Positions 34,601-47,800 of a stretch of 64,000 nucleotides of DNA are shown piece after piece. The position numbers and the translations under genes were made by a program. A model generated the notes under the pieces. It was not told where the DNA came from. It worked only from the letters and a program-made list of their open reading frames with translations, and did not search any database. The DNA comes from Acridotheres tristis. Lineage: Eukaryota; Chordata; Aves; Passeriformes; Sturnidae. The DNA is taken from positions 28,991,442 to 29,055,441 of the forward strand of contig CM072885.1 in assembly GCA_037013685.1 (NCBI GenBank), in the 5' to 3' direction. How positions within the stretch are numbered: position 1 is the stretch's first letter; each line of letters opens with the position of its first letter.

Positions 34601-37600
34601 TGCCTTCTCACCACAAAGAAACATTATCACAGAAAATTACATATAATCTCACAAGACTTGTCTTTATTAGATATGACATCCATGCTATCATAATGACAGG
34701 TAAAGGGTTACAATTAGATTTACATTGGTTTGACTTTTTAAAAAATGTGTGATTTATGCATATTATATTAACACAAAACACTGAAAGTCTTTTGGTATTA
34801 TGTAAAAGAGGTGTTACAATTTCCCACTACCAAAATGGGGACGTTCTGTTAGTGATTCCCAGCTCCCATCCTTCCTAATCCTTCTTTCCTCCCCTGCTCT
34901 TCAATGATCTGCACTCCTCCCACGATTGTACTGCCTGACCTGGCCTTCATCCAGCTGGAAAACTAAACTAACAAAGAAAAATAACAAGTTAATAGATTGA
35001 TTTCGTTCAAAAAAAATGCCTGAAGAAAATTAATGGACATCCTGAGCTTGCTCCAGAAGCAGATAGGAAGAAATGGCTGTGGAAGAACCAGAGACCCAAA
35101 CAATATCATGGGAAAGTGTTGACTAGACTATTAGAGTGACCAAAGACTGCAGACATCTGCAAGCCAAGGAAGACAGACTAGGGACAGATAGAGCATTGAC
35201 ATGTACTATAAAGGATGGCATTCTTTTTTTCCCTCTGGAAAGGGAAGATGTAAGGCTAGCCACAGATGCAATGAGAGAATAGATTTTATTGATCTAAACT
35301 GGTGGTGCTAACAGCCAGACTAAGTGATGTGTACAAATCTTTTCTTCTTCACAAGTAGCCTCATCTTTTATCTGTTTATTTTCACTTTAATGCTGTGATA
35401 CTTTTTTTTTAAAATTTGTCTCAGCATTTTCCCAAGTGGCCTCAAAGTCATATTTGCTCTAATCTAAATAAGGCTAGGTATAGGACTGAGTAATGGCCCC
35501 AAACTATTCCTACAGTGACCTGGCATAGTTTTAGAGTGGGCAAATTTTGAGCACAACTTGGGGTTTAAGAACAGTGGGGGCCATTTGATTATCTACAGCT
35601 TTTCAGATGAAAGGTAAGATATTTAGGCTATATGGCAACAGCCCTGCCAAAGGCTTGTGATTGGATCAGGATAGTTCTCCTCAGCTTGTTTGATCTAATA
35701 GCATAGACACAGGCCACAATTTCCCACACACTCTTTAGAGGTCTGGGTTTGTGCCTGTGTACCTGAAGCTGTCACATAAAGGAAATACTAAGGCTTAACA
35801 GTGCCATTATTCATTGCAGAAAAGAGTGGTGCATGAATTTTTTTACAAAGTTGCCATACCTATTTGGAACAAGAAAACTTGGGGTGATGCACTATGTGAG
35901 GTTGGCTGTTAATACTGAGATGCAAGCTGAAGTGCAAAGAATTTGTGCATATATGTGTGGAAAGTGAGAGGAAACAGCAGAGGATTGAAACTCCAAGTTT
36001 TGTAGAGCGCACATAAAATCATCCAGCATGTTCTAACTTTTCTGTCTCTGGAATAGTATGTCCTGAAAAAAAATATATACCCCCACCTCTTGATTTCTAT
36101 CAGCCTCTCAGTCTTAAGGCTACAGTAATATTTGCTATTGTTCATCACAGGATTTAGTTCCTCCTCTCTTTTCTCCGCAGAAGTTTCTCTGTCATTCTCT
36201 ATGTACCTGTTCTTCTCTTGCTTCTGATAAGTTTTGACTCTCAATTAAATCAACTCATTTAAATATTTTCTAGAAAACAGAGAAGTGTGCAAATCTTGCT
36301 GTTTCCCAGTGGTGGAAGAGACATTCTCGTTTTAGACTCTGCCAGTTTTACAGTTCTGTATTTTCATGGATGACCCCATGTCTCCTGGAAAGAACAGCTT
36401 CTTAAATTGAGACAATGTAGTTTTTAAAATCCTACTTATATGTCTAGTTACATTTAATACTGTACCAATATGTCCATATTAACGATAAACACTTCAAGAC
36501 AGGGTTTTGATGGACATATGACTTATTGCAAAATCGCATAATATTTTCAATTTGTGAATTAGATTATTTGGAGTGAGTGGGTAATGATGCAAATCTGTTA
36601 CTTTTCTTTTTTACTTCACTTTTTTCTGTACACTGCATTGTATTTAGTTTGGGGTTGGTTTTGTTTTTGTTTTACTCACTTTACTAATGTCAATATCCAC
36701 AAGTGGCTAAAAGTCATTGTGTCTTGTTCTGTTCCTTTTATATGCCATGAAGGGGTACAAGTATAGAGGGAACCTATATATTAAAAGCTTAACACCGTCA
36801 TTGTAACTAAGTCAAAATTTAGCAAAAAGCAGTGTTGAAGTCACTCCTACCGTCAAGAGAAGCAGCTCTCCAAGACTTTTCTTCCCCATTTTTTCAGTAG
36901 TGCGTGTTGCACAGTCATTTCACACTGCAGATGTGTATTCTGAGCAGTTGAGAAGTTGCTAGTGGTGCACTGGATTTATTTACAATATTTTAATTAGAAT
37001 TCAAACAAACTGCATACCTTTTCCATTTGACAAGCACATGAAATATTTAGGTTTACAGCTAGTTTGCAGAACAAAAGTTTGCAAGCAAACTCTCATTCCA
37101 GAATAAGCAAACATATACCCTTTCTAAATGCTAGATGGATATGCACATCCCCAGGAACCAAAAGCATTCAGTGTTTCTCATTAGCATTCTCATAAACTTG
37201 ATGAACACATTACAGAATCAAGTTGGACAAATATTAAGATTTTTGTGTTTCTATAATAATTTTCTTTTAAATATATATTTATGAGATAACGAGTTTGGTT
37301 ACAAGACAACTGCTTTGAAATATGAAACCCTAGTATGAAATTTTCATTAGTACAACACAGACTTCAATTGAGAATTAACATAAAAAAAAAAAAAAAGAAA
37401 AATCACAAAATTAACACACACACAAAAAAGGAAAATACCTTACCATCATTTCACAGCATTTCCAAAACACTTTGGTATTCATTTGTCACCTGACTCTTAA
37501 TGTACTGCATTTTTCTGTGCCCCTGTAAATAAGGGTTTTGTAGACTTTTCAAGGAAAAGCTGAGATTAGTATTTCTTGGTGACTTTCTTCTTGTCAGAGG

Positions 37601-40600
37601 TATCCTGTCTTCCATTTCAACCTTTATTTTTCTCTTTAGGAGTAAAAGCTGTGTTGTTTAAACAACAAAGCAGAAATAACAAAATGAAAGCTCTTCCCAG
37701 CCAAAATATTTTTCTAAGAAGAGCTGTCTTTTTCTGCCATTATTCTCAAATATTGAATTGAGGAAAATTTTAGAACGTAGAACCAAACAGGCTGTGAATG
37801 CAATTTCTTTAGTATTTGGATGGTTCCTATTGCATTAGGATCTCTTCTGTAAAGAAATAAAAACAACGACTTCTAGAATCCATCACAAGGGAGCAAAGTG
37901 GCTGCATATATTTGCCTACAAATGTCTTACACAGATATACTGATCCTCAAGGCATTTAGTGTTATTTAAAATGGAGAATAACCTCTGATATCCGAAGTAA
38001 ACAGCAGCATAATGTGTCATATACTTATGGGACACTCAAGGCTGGATCAGCTATTTGAGTATCCATGAATGAGTGTCTTCTATTAAAAAGTAATATTGAT
38101 CACAAACTTCTGATGAGTCACCTATTCAGAACATAAACTGAAGTTTGCTAAAATACTGAGTCCATGTCTCATTTCAGTGCATTTCTAACATTTCTCTGTG
38201 TCAGGTAGGATTTATTTTCCTGAATTGTAAGAAAACTGAGATATATTTCCATTTTTTTTGTTGAACCACCACACATATTCTGCTCTGTCAGCAATTACCA
38301 AATAAACGCAATAAATTACAAATTAAGTGTGACAAGTTCAATTATTTTCTCTGTCTCTTCAACAAAGTATTGCTTCTCCTTTGTTGTATACTGGTTTATC
38401 TCCAGAGAATACACAGATTCACATAAGGCCCAAAGAGTCAAATTCTGAGAGCAGTAATTCCTACATTCTAATCCAAAATAGAACTTCTGTTAGACATTTT
38501 TCTTCCATCAGTATCTTTTTTTCCATGCATGAAATGAACTATGACATTTTTGGAATGAGGAAATAAACTCAAAGCTAGCATTAAAAGGCTTGCACAAACA
38601 AATACGAACCTGGACATGCTGTGTTGAGGATCATATCCAATCCCTCTCTGTAAGGTTGCTTTTACAATTCAAAGCGTGCTATGGTTTTTTAAAAAATGTA
38701 ATTTGATGTTATATTGTTATGCTGTAAAACATTTGCAATGTATAATGATGTAAGAGGCCAGCTGGCCGCTAATGGTAACAGCATACTTTACCAGAACTAT
38801 CATCAGAAGGACTGTTGAAGGCAGATGGCCCTTTTTTCCCCAGCTTTACCACGTTAGAGATCCTACCAAGGACAGGCGTCCTACAAACCTCACAGTATGA
38901 GAAGAACATTGCTTTATTGACTATAAAGCCTTGCTGCAAATAAGCTGGAAAGCAAAATGTGCTGGAGAGCACCAGTGGCACGTATGCTCATAACCAAAAT
39001 AGAGGATTCTGGATTGAAGCTTTGCTAAATGACTCCAATGTCCTGGAAAACTTTTTTGAGAAATACTGGATTAGTATTCAAAACTGCTGTAATACAGAGA
39101 GCTACTTTCCTGTCTTTAATCAGAGAGAGGCACAGTACCAATCATGGTGGTTAATTATTGTGCATCCTCTCATTTCATGGCCATACTGCAAGGACTTAAA
39201 ATACAAACATAAGGGGAAAAATGATCCAGACTCAGCTGATCATACAGAGATTAATTTTGATGAAAGGTTTGTTCTATAGTTTGATAGCACAGATGCACAT
39301 TTTCGCTGGGTAACAAAGGTTCATTTGGTTATGTTTCTTTTATGTTTAGGGCTATCAAAAATAATATTGTCATGGTCTCAATTTCTTTTTGTCTTACGCA
39401 GAAAAAAAGTATAGAAACAGTATGCCATATTTTGTACAACTGACAAGCGCTATTTAGCTTTCTGGTGATAGCCGTTTTGTTCTTTCAGTTTTCATGTTTT
39501 TTCAAATGTGCTTTCCAGTGATTTGTCTGTCAAAGCCACAGTGCTGCTGCTTAAACCATTATCTTCATAGCAAGTGGATTTTGTCTTCCCATACTCCAGT
39601 TACCTCCTTTGTAATATAGAAGAAGGAAAAACAAGCAGTTTTCTAAATCCAGTTCACCAACAGCTTCCTTTTAGTAAAGATAGTCACATGTACAGATCTG
39701 TATTATTACTATGTTTATGTACATAAGAACTAAAATAATTAATACATTTTTATTGAAGTTATTCTGAGATTCTTCTGTTTGTTTTGCCTAACTCATGTGA
39801 TTAGACAGAATTTAGGGTTCTACAGGCTATTTCTTCTAGGAGGAAAAATTGTTAGCAATTTCTTTGGGGCATAATCCTTCTTATTTACTAACACTGATAA
39901 ATTATGTTCCCTAGAATCCAAGAGTAAATTACAACAGAGAATAACATATTTTATCACAATTACTACTCTTCTCTTTTGGTACTTAAACTCTAAGGTTTTT
40001 GTCTTGCATTATCACAGTCTTGTACTTTTTGCAGTCCTTTTGTACCTTTGCCACTGCTAGAATTCTGGGCCTTCATTGTTTGAGAGATGGGTACTTTGTC
40101 ATTCTTTTTCTCAAGCTGTCCCCTGCTTATACAGTTTAAAACACTGAACATCTTCACAGATGCCTTCTTATAGATCAGTTGTTTTATTTTGACTGAAGAT
40201 CTATAGTATTTCTTTAGGTGCTTTCACAAAGAAACATAATGATTCTTGCAAGAGAGGATATTGGCTTTGTACTCTTTTGTTCAGTAAGGATTAACTCAGT
40301 GAAGAATATTTGCTGGACACCAGTAATTCATTCTCTTACCAACTGTGGAGCATACATAGCTAAGATAAAGAATGTGCAGTCTTCAGTGCAGCATTCCATG
40401 GATCAGGGGAGTTTGCAGAAGGTTGTGAACACATCTCTTGAAATATTTTCACCAAAGAAGATTGCAGATTCAGCATTTTTCTGTAGCCTTTCCTTTGTTC
40501 TCTCAGCTTTCATTAAAAAAATCTGAATATGAAATGAAGTTCTTTAGTCTCAAGACCATTAAAATACTTGATTCACTTCAGAAATTCAATTTTTTTTCAT

Positions 40601-41153
40601 ACACTCTCAGTTCACTGAGCTGTGGATTTTAACAACTTGACCACACAGTGGAATTTTCAGATTTCCCAAGACATTGAGGAATCAAAGGCCAGTCAATCAC
40701 ATAGTATTAGTTAAGGAAATAACAGTCAGAAGATTCTGCCTGCATCGATTTCTTTGCTTGGTTCTCATGGAGAGGTTCATGTTCTATTTGACTGCAGGCA
40801 GCCTTGGGACAAACAGTCCTTCATCCAGTGTCCATGTTATGAATCAGAATTGCATCATTGTCCCTTTCCACACAGAAAATGTCTTGAGAAAGGAAGACAG
40901 ATCAAAAATTACCCTAGGGCAATTGGTGGTGTTAAAAAGTCCCCTCTTGGACATTTAGTCTCTAGTGACTCTGATCAATATTTTGTGATTGAGGAGTTTG
41001 ACCGAATTTCTTGGTGAGATTCCTCAAGCATGTAGTAGCACTGAACATAAAAAAACCTCAATGAAGACAGATTCAGAAATACTAGAGCTTAGAGATTTTA
41101 GATCTTTTATGTGGCTTTGCATTGCAAACCCTATCTTTGTTATTTATGACAAC
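31638..41153. other. Anonymous AT-rich DNA
   Basis: Nearly 10 kb with no supported gene. It holds a T run at 31825-31843, an A run near 37382-37396 and scattered short A/T tracts. The longest frames (95-111 codons, for example 35909-36244 and 38959-39279) have no recognisable domain or gene-like context. Confidence 0.55.
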
Positions 41154-41159
41154 ATGTAA

Positions 41160-41863
41160 TGTGAGGTTAGACCTCCGGGTGCTCTTAGGCACCCAATTTT
41201 TCGGGTTGCTTTCTTCAATGAGCCAAGCAGCTAATGGTTGCTATAAAGTTGTTTATTGCACATCAGTCTCAAAAGCAAAAGCAAAGCAAAGCAATGGCAA
41301 AAAGCAAATGGTATAAAAGCACATGGCATAAAAAACAAGTGGCAAAAGCACCAGCTCTCCCCAATGCATGTTCTTATATAGAAACTTCCCAACAAGCTAA
41401 AACACAAACTTGGACCACTACTTCTTAACCTATTAGAATTCTAATTTCTTAGCACGCCAGGCTATGTATAAACTATGCATATGCTCTATCTTGTTCTAAC
41501 TGAAAAATGTAAACAATATTCTTACTATAGCTTTATTATGCCTGAAACTATGTTCTTGGAGCCTCCATGGAACTCCTATGTTTTTCAACTTTCACTAGAA
41601 CATGTGCTACTACTCTGGCATCCGAGACCTTTACTCACTAAAAGCACTTAAAACTTATTCCACTTACTTCACTTACTTACTCATTCGACTTACTTACTTA
41701 CTCTACTTGCTTGCTCACTCATGCTAAAACCTAAACTTTCACCTCTACCTTATATGTGAGTGACTTAACATACTTGAATCCACCCAAAGGCTTTAATTCA
41801 ATCCCTGCACTCGGATTTGTCTCTGAAGAATTCAGAGAGACTCCTGATTTACTGACTCTAACA
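41160..41863 (-). mobile_element. Solo LTR, class II type, perfect 6-bp target duplication
   Basis: 704 bp from TGTGAGGTTAG to GACTCTAACA on the + strand, flanked by ATGTAA at 41154-41159 and 41864-41869. The minus strand carries TATATAA at 41374-41380 and AATAAA at 41252-41257, fixing the orientation. The presumed R region has a degenerate GCAAAA-type repeat (about 41268-41340), and U3 has CTTA-type repeats (about 41650-41725). The 6-bp duplication points to a class II (alpha/beta-like) retrovirus of a different family from the provirus at 2095-9928. Confidence 0.85.
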
Positions 41864-41869
41864 ATGTAA

Positions 41870-44800
41870 CTTAGAGTACTTGGCAATGCTTTATTTTACT
41901 TCTTTATTTTAAATTTGAAAATTTCTACTGTAAACATTTCTTAACATCTTGGACATGGCACAGCACATGGTTCTGATCCTGCAGGACCTTGGTCTCTCTG
42001 ATCTCATATTTTGACTTGTGCATAACCCACTTCTCTTAGTTGCCTGGAAATTGTCTGGTCTAAACTAGCCAACTAGACTATTTTTTTTAAAGCAGTGAAA
42101 AAAGCAGGTACCTCCACAAGGTGAAATATTTTACCTATGTTGCAGATCCATTCTAAAATGAATGAACTTGTGTGTGGAGATTCCAACCCTCCCTCTTGAT
42201 CATAAAGAGAATTCAAGGAATTACCTCAGGGAAGGCACCTAATTCTTACATAGCTAAAGAACATGAATACCACCTTTCCTCCTCTGTGCTCTATGAGAAT
42301 GTGGATTCTATCTGTCCCATGTATTTAGATGTTTCTTAGGGTTGTTACATGCCTCAGTTTTGATCTTTGCAGGGATCTCTTTATGGTTGTTGTGATTCAA
42401 ACAATACTGATATTGATTTTTATATTCTGAACTAAACAACATCTCATCTTTTACAATTTGGAATGTGCTTCTTCCTCCTGAAAGCATCACAGTGTTTATT
42501 TATTTAGCATCAACCGATGTTTCTTGCCAGGCTGTGTCAGGAAGTGACTGTGATTCCAAAAAACATCATTTGTGATAGGTATGATAGGGAGTTGCTCAAG
42601 GCAATGACAATTTCTTCATGATACAACCCCCCAAAATATGCATCATATAATGGGATGGTAGTAATGAGAGTCTGAAACCTACCTACTTCTCCAAAATCTG
42701 TTCTATGCAAATCAACCTACAAGACTAAAATAAAATTTAATTTGATGTTTCTTGATGGTTTTGTTGTTATCTTGAGACTGCAGAGCACCTTTAGACAATG
42801 ACCATGTTCCCTTTGTACTATAGATAGACACGGTACTTTGAGTGCTGTAAAATGAATTTAATAATGAAATGCACACTCCTAGAAATACTTATTGCTGTGG
42901 TTTTGATATTAAATTTCCAAAAGCTTCTTTTATAAAATGCCTGATATTTGTGATGAATCAGGTATTTTCCCAAAGAATTGTTTTCTATTTTCCATCACTT
43001 TATTGATGAGCATAAGAAACTACTGCAATTTTACTACTTAGAAAGGAATCTTAGATCATATTTAAAGTGTCTGCTGATGTTCTTGTGAACTCACCTGTAC
43101 TGGCCCAAGTGGGTATTTCTCAGCCATTTTCTTCATTGCTACTCTGCAGGAGCAGCACTATACTGAAAAAGGAGCTGCACCTGAGTCACCGCACTTTTCA
43201 GCCTTACGTATTTAGCTCAAAGCTTACCTGCTCACCTTTGAACAGTGACTGGGTAGAACTTGGTATCTAAATTGCTGCAAACTTACTGGGCATGCAAGAA
43301 GAAGTCAGAAGAGGAGGGAAGAATAGGTGCTTGTTTCATCCTGGTTTAGCCTTTCACCCAATATCTCATATTTCAGGGTAGGATGTGGTTAGGCCAGATG
43401 CCTGAAGTTAAAATAATGAGTGTTAGCTCTAATTTATGATATCAGTGTTGTGTCCCTCCACAAGTTCCTGGCACCAAGCCTGGAGTGTCCTGGGTTAAAA
43501 TTAACAGTTAAGAGTTCAGTTAGTTCTCAACAATAGAATTCAATTCAGTAACCAAGGAGAAAACTACCCCAATAATACTTAAATAAATAAATAAATAAAA
43601 ATTATCAGTTTTCCTTTGAATAAATGAGCTGAATTTAATCCACTGGAGTCAGTGCAACAGAAGGAAGAGGTTGGCAAGAAAGGACATGAGCACAGGTGAA
43701 GGGATGATGAACAAAGTTTGGCTAGACAGTTTGGTGGGGTCAGCCATCTTGTGTAGCTGCACCTTCAGAATGTTTAATCCTGATGGGTACTTTGGGTCCA
43801 AGATGATGTAGGAATTCTTTAAACTGAAAATATTTTAATGTTTCATTTGAAAACACAGTCTCTGATACTGATATTCTGACTGGCTAAGCCAGCTATATTG
43901 AGCTATGGTGATATTTCCAGGGCAAAATTCCACTTCCCTCATCCCCCAAATATTAGAATTCCCATTGGCAGTCATTTGTGAGTTAAACCAGTTTGTAAAT
44001 TCACAGAAACAGATGTTTATGATATGTGTTTACAGAAAGAAACTCAAGAATATTTTCATGCGACAATGTAAAATTAAAACACTTAAACACATCAAATGTC
44101 CTTGCGATTTTCTTAGGCTTCATTTAAATAATTGTCGCTTCTTTTTTTCCCAATAAATAATGCAACATTTAATATTATGCAGAATATACAATGAACTAAA
44201 ATATTTATCACACTGTACTTTCTTACTGGGCTTTTATTAAGTCTACTAACTGTTCATTAAAGTAATTGCCTTCTGCCTGCTAAGAAGTATTAGAAACTTG
44301 GAACAATAAAAGTTTAAGACATATGAGAGCAGGGTGGTTTGGTTTTGGTTTCTTGGTTTTTTTTTTTTTCCAAAATGTACATATTTGCCAAGATCTGCAT
44401 CCTAGCACAGTAATGTCTTTTTGCTTAGAAAAAATTTAGGCTGGTCAAATCTGACTGTAAATCCATAAGAAACATAACTGATACATGGATTTATTTTTTC
44501 TGGCAAAGCGTTCTCTTCCATCTCTTGATTAATAATCACCTTGAAATATGAGGTTTATATCCTTTTTTTAAAATTCTAATAGAAAATATTTTTTTAAAGA
44601 AATATTAAAACTTGACACATATATTGAGACGTACATAAGTTATATAAGTGATGTTAGGTTTAGTTTCCCAGTTAAAGTTACAAGAGGATAAATTTATAAT
44701 TAGTTACTTGAAAATGAATAATTTCTATACCAACTTCTATATAACTTATTCGTTTTACTGTGACTAAGTTCTTCAGTGTTTTGAAAAGTTATGTGTAGTA

Positions 44801-47800
44801 ATGAAAATGTCTAAAATCTTGTCATATTTTTTTAGCATCATCTTTCCAGTGGGGAACTGTGTGTAGTGTAGGATTTAAAAACTTCTAAATTTACATTATG
44901 GTAGAATATTAGTGTCTATAAAAATGGATATATAATATACCTGTATGCATTTGTAGCTTTTATATTTTCAACGCCATTCTCTGATCAAGTTGAAACCTAA
45001 ATAGTTAAATCCATGCTTTAATTTAAATCAGGAAGTACTTAGAGTGCCACGAGAGCCTAACCAACAGAGGAAGGAGACTGGGGAAATCCTGTATCTTACA
45101 AAGAAGTATGAAATAAAATGTAGATGGAAACCCATATTTGCATCGAATATTTTTCTCAATAAATTCTTCTAAAGAAAGCCTTAAAATATTCTAAAAATCT
45201 GCTGAAGTTTATATTTTTTGCACAGATTTTCAGCTGTGTTGAAATACTGAGGCAATTTTGCACATGTAACATTAAAATTATCCTTATCTGCTGAGGTCAG
45301 TAGTAGCCTATATGAAGGATTATTTCATTATATTGTGGTGTCCACCTTGTAGAAGAAAAATGGGCGAGAAGCTTGTAACTGAAATGTGTTGGTAATTTTG
45401 ATCTCAAACTAGCTGAAGTGTATTTGAGTAATTTTAGAGTAACAATCAATTGTGATATTTAATGGTATTTAAAATTATTTCTCATGTCTCATCTTTGTAG
45501 AGGAAAAAAGAGACAATGAAGCTTTCAATATAGAAAAATAGAAATTAGGAACTCCTCCTCCTCCTCCTCCTCTTATTATTATTATTATTAATTTCAGCCT
45601 AGTGGCTGATAGTATTAAAAAAATTCAATTATCAAAAGTAGCAAGATAATAAACAGGAAAGCTAAATATATGCTTCAGACGTAGTTTGTATCCTACAAGT
45701 CAGTGTGTTTGAGCTGAGGTTGAAATGTATATACTGCTCTGTTATTAATCATTATTCAAGAAAAAACCAAATCATCTGCCAGGAGTTATATTGTTTCTCA
45801 GAGGACTGATTTTTATTAACTTTCGAGTCCTATTAATTAACTACATTATCCAGTCCTCAGAGAGAAGCTGTTACACTTTTTGTGAGGGCACTCCATATTC
45901 TCCAGTCCAACTATGTGCCTTCTATGCAGAATTTAACTCTGAGGCCACAAACTGTAGCTGCGTGACGTGCAGCACTATGGACACAAATAATGCCATCTGG
46001 GATGCTAATGAGGGATTTCACAGTTCAGAGGATGCTGCTCATTTGCATCATCTGTTGAGGGGATGACAAAGATGGGAGAAGGCATTTTATTTCCAAAACT
46101 GAGTTTTGATTAGCTTTCTTATCTCAACCCAGCTGAATTCTTCCCAGGAATCGATGCCATCTCTTGGGATGCTCTCTGTAGGGTTTGACATCAGGTGTGC
46201 CATGAGGAGCCCTTGCCTGCCAACACATCACAGCCTCCAGCCAGGTGTCCTCAGCCTGGTTCACAGCCTTGGTGGAGACCAATTGGAAATCTACAACTGG
46301 AAGAGCAGATTTTTCAGGGGAATAAGGGAAATGATTACAAGGCTGGCATTTGAAGTGATGTAAGAAGTCATGTCTGTGACTTACAGTGATGGATGGCTTA
46401 AAGAGACGGACTGGAGTCCAGAGGAAGAATCCCTCAATTAGCAGTGGAAAACCTCCCTCCTGTCTAATATGTCAGGTCTACAACAACTAGCCAAATCTTT
46501 CAGATGTTTTATAGCTTCAGGAAGCCAGCATCCTGAACATATGAAGCCTGAAGTACATTTTTCCACTTCTTATCTTTAATCAATACCATCACACGTAACA
46601 TGACAGCCTGGACCCTTCTACCACCTAGAACTACACATTGTTGTGTGAAACCACACACATATGTCATGATATCAACACACTAGACTTTTTCCTTGTTGCT
46701 GTTTCATTTGGCTCCCCAAAGTTAGTCCTTCACTTTTTCCTTGGAAATAGGAAAAAAAAGAAAATATATAGACATGTCATTGTACCTCTCACTGAAAAAG
46801 AGCAGCTCCATGAACTGAGCATGCATTCAGTATTGTATTTAAGAACCTCAGACAACAGACAGGTCTCTTGGGTCACTTAGTCTAATCTCTACCCTAGGCA
46901 ATGACATCATATAATCCTTTTTAAAAAGTATTGTCATTAACTGGCTAGGATTTTTTTTTCTGCTCTCCCAGAAGACTACCTGAGAATTTAACTATTTTGA
47001 TTGATACAAGCTATCTCATTTCTAGCTAAAATTGGTTTCTATCTAGTTTACATCAATTTCTTGTGAAAACATTGTTGCCTAGTTTAAATATCTTTATTTT
47101 CCTAACCTCAGTAAACATTTCAGATAATTTTATATATGTTATAAAAATAGGCAATGTTTTACTTAAAAATTATTTTTATATTAAATTATGAATGTGAACC
47201 TTAAACTGAGCCTTTGAAAAGATTTTATTTAACAGAACATTACTTTCAATTAACCTTACAGTGCCCGAGCATCATAGGATATTTTTCTTGGATTCTTTGC
47301 TCCTCAGATTCTTTTTTTTCACTTAAGAAATGCTTTACTCTTTGCACAAGTTTAATATGCCTCTTGTTTCTGCACAAGGAAAAAAAAAATCCAAGAAATT
47401 GTTGCTTCTTCCCCACCTGCAGCGTGGTGTGCCATTGCATGTGAGACATTAGGCTCCCTTGCCCCCAGTTAAAAAACTTGTGTGACCCATTTTGTTTCCA
47501 CAGCTGCTTCCTCATTCTCATAGTACAGAGCTATAAGCATTAAAGAGTAAGAAAATTCTGAATGAGGAACACCTTGACCTCAATCAGCCTTCAATTTTCT
47601 CCTCAGCCATCTAATAAGTCACAACCAACAATATTTCCAGTATAAGTTATGTCTTACACAATCAGTAAGCAAACATTTTTCAAAGTTTGTGCTATTGAAA
47701 TATATAACATATTGAAAAGCATGCAGGTTTGCAAAATGATCTATATTATATGTACAAATAAACTTTACTTGTAATTTTTTCTCATCAACTTTTCAAACCA

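Noticed and set aside
38959..39279. 106-codon frame in AT-rich DNA
   Set aside because: No recognisable domain or neighbouring splice signals, and a length plausible by chance in 64 kb.
40674..41017. Two overlapping frames of 94 and 87 codons
   Set aside because: Different frames over the same DNA, neither with a domain.
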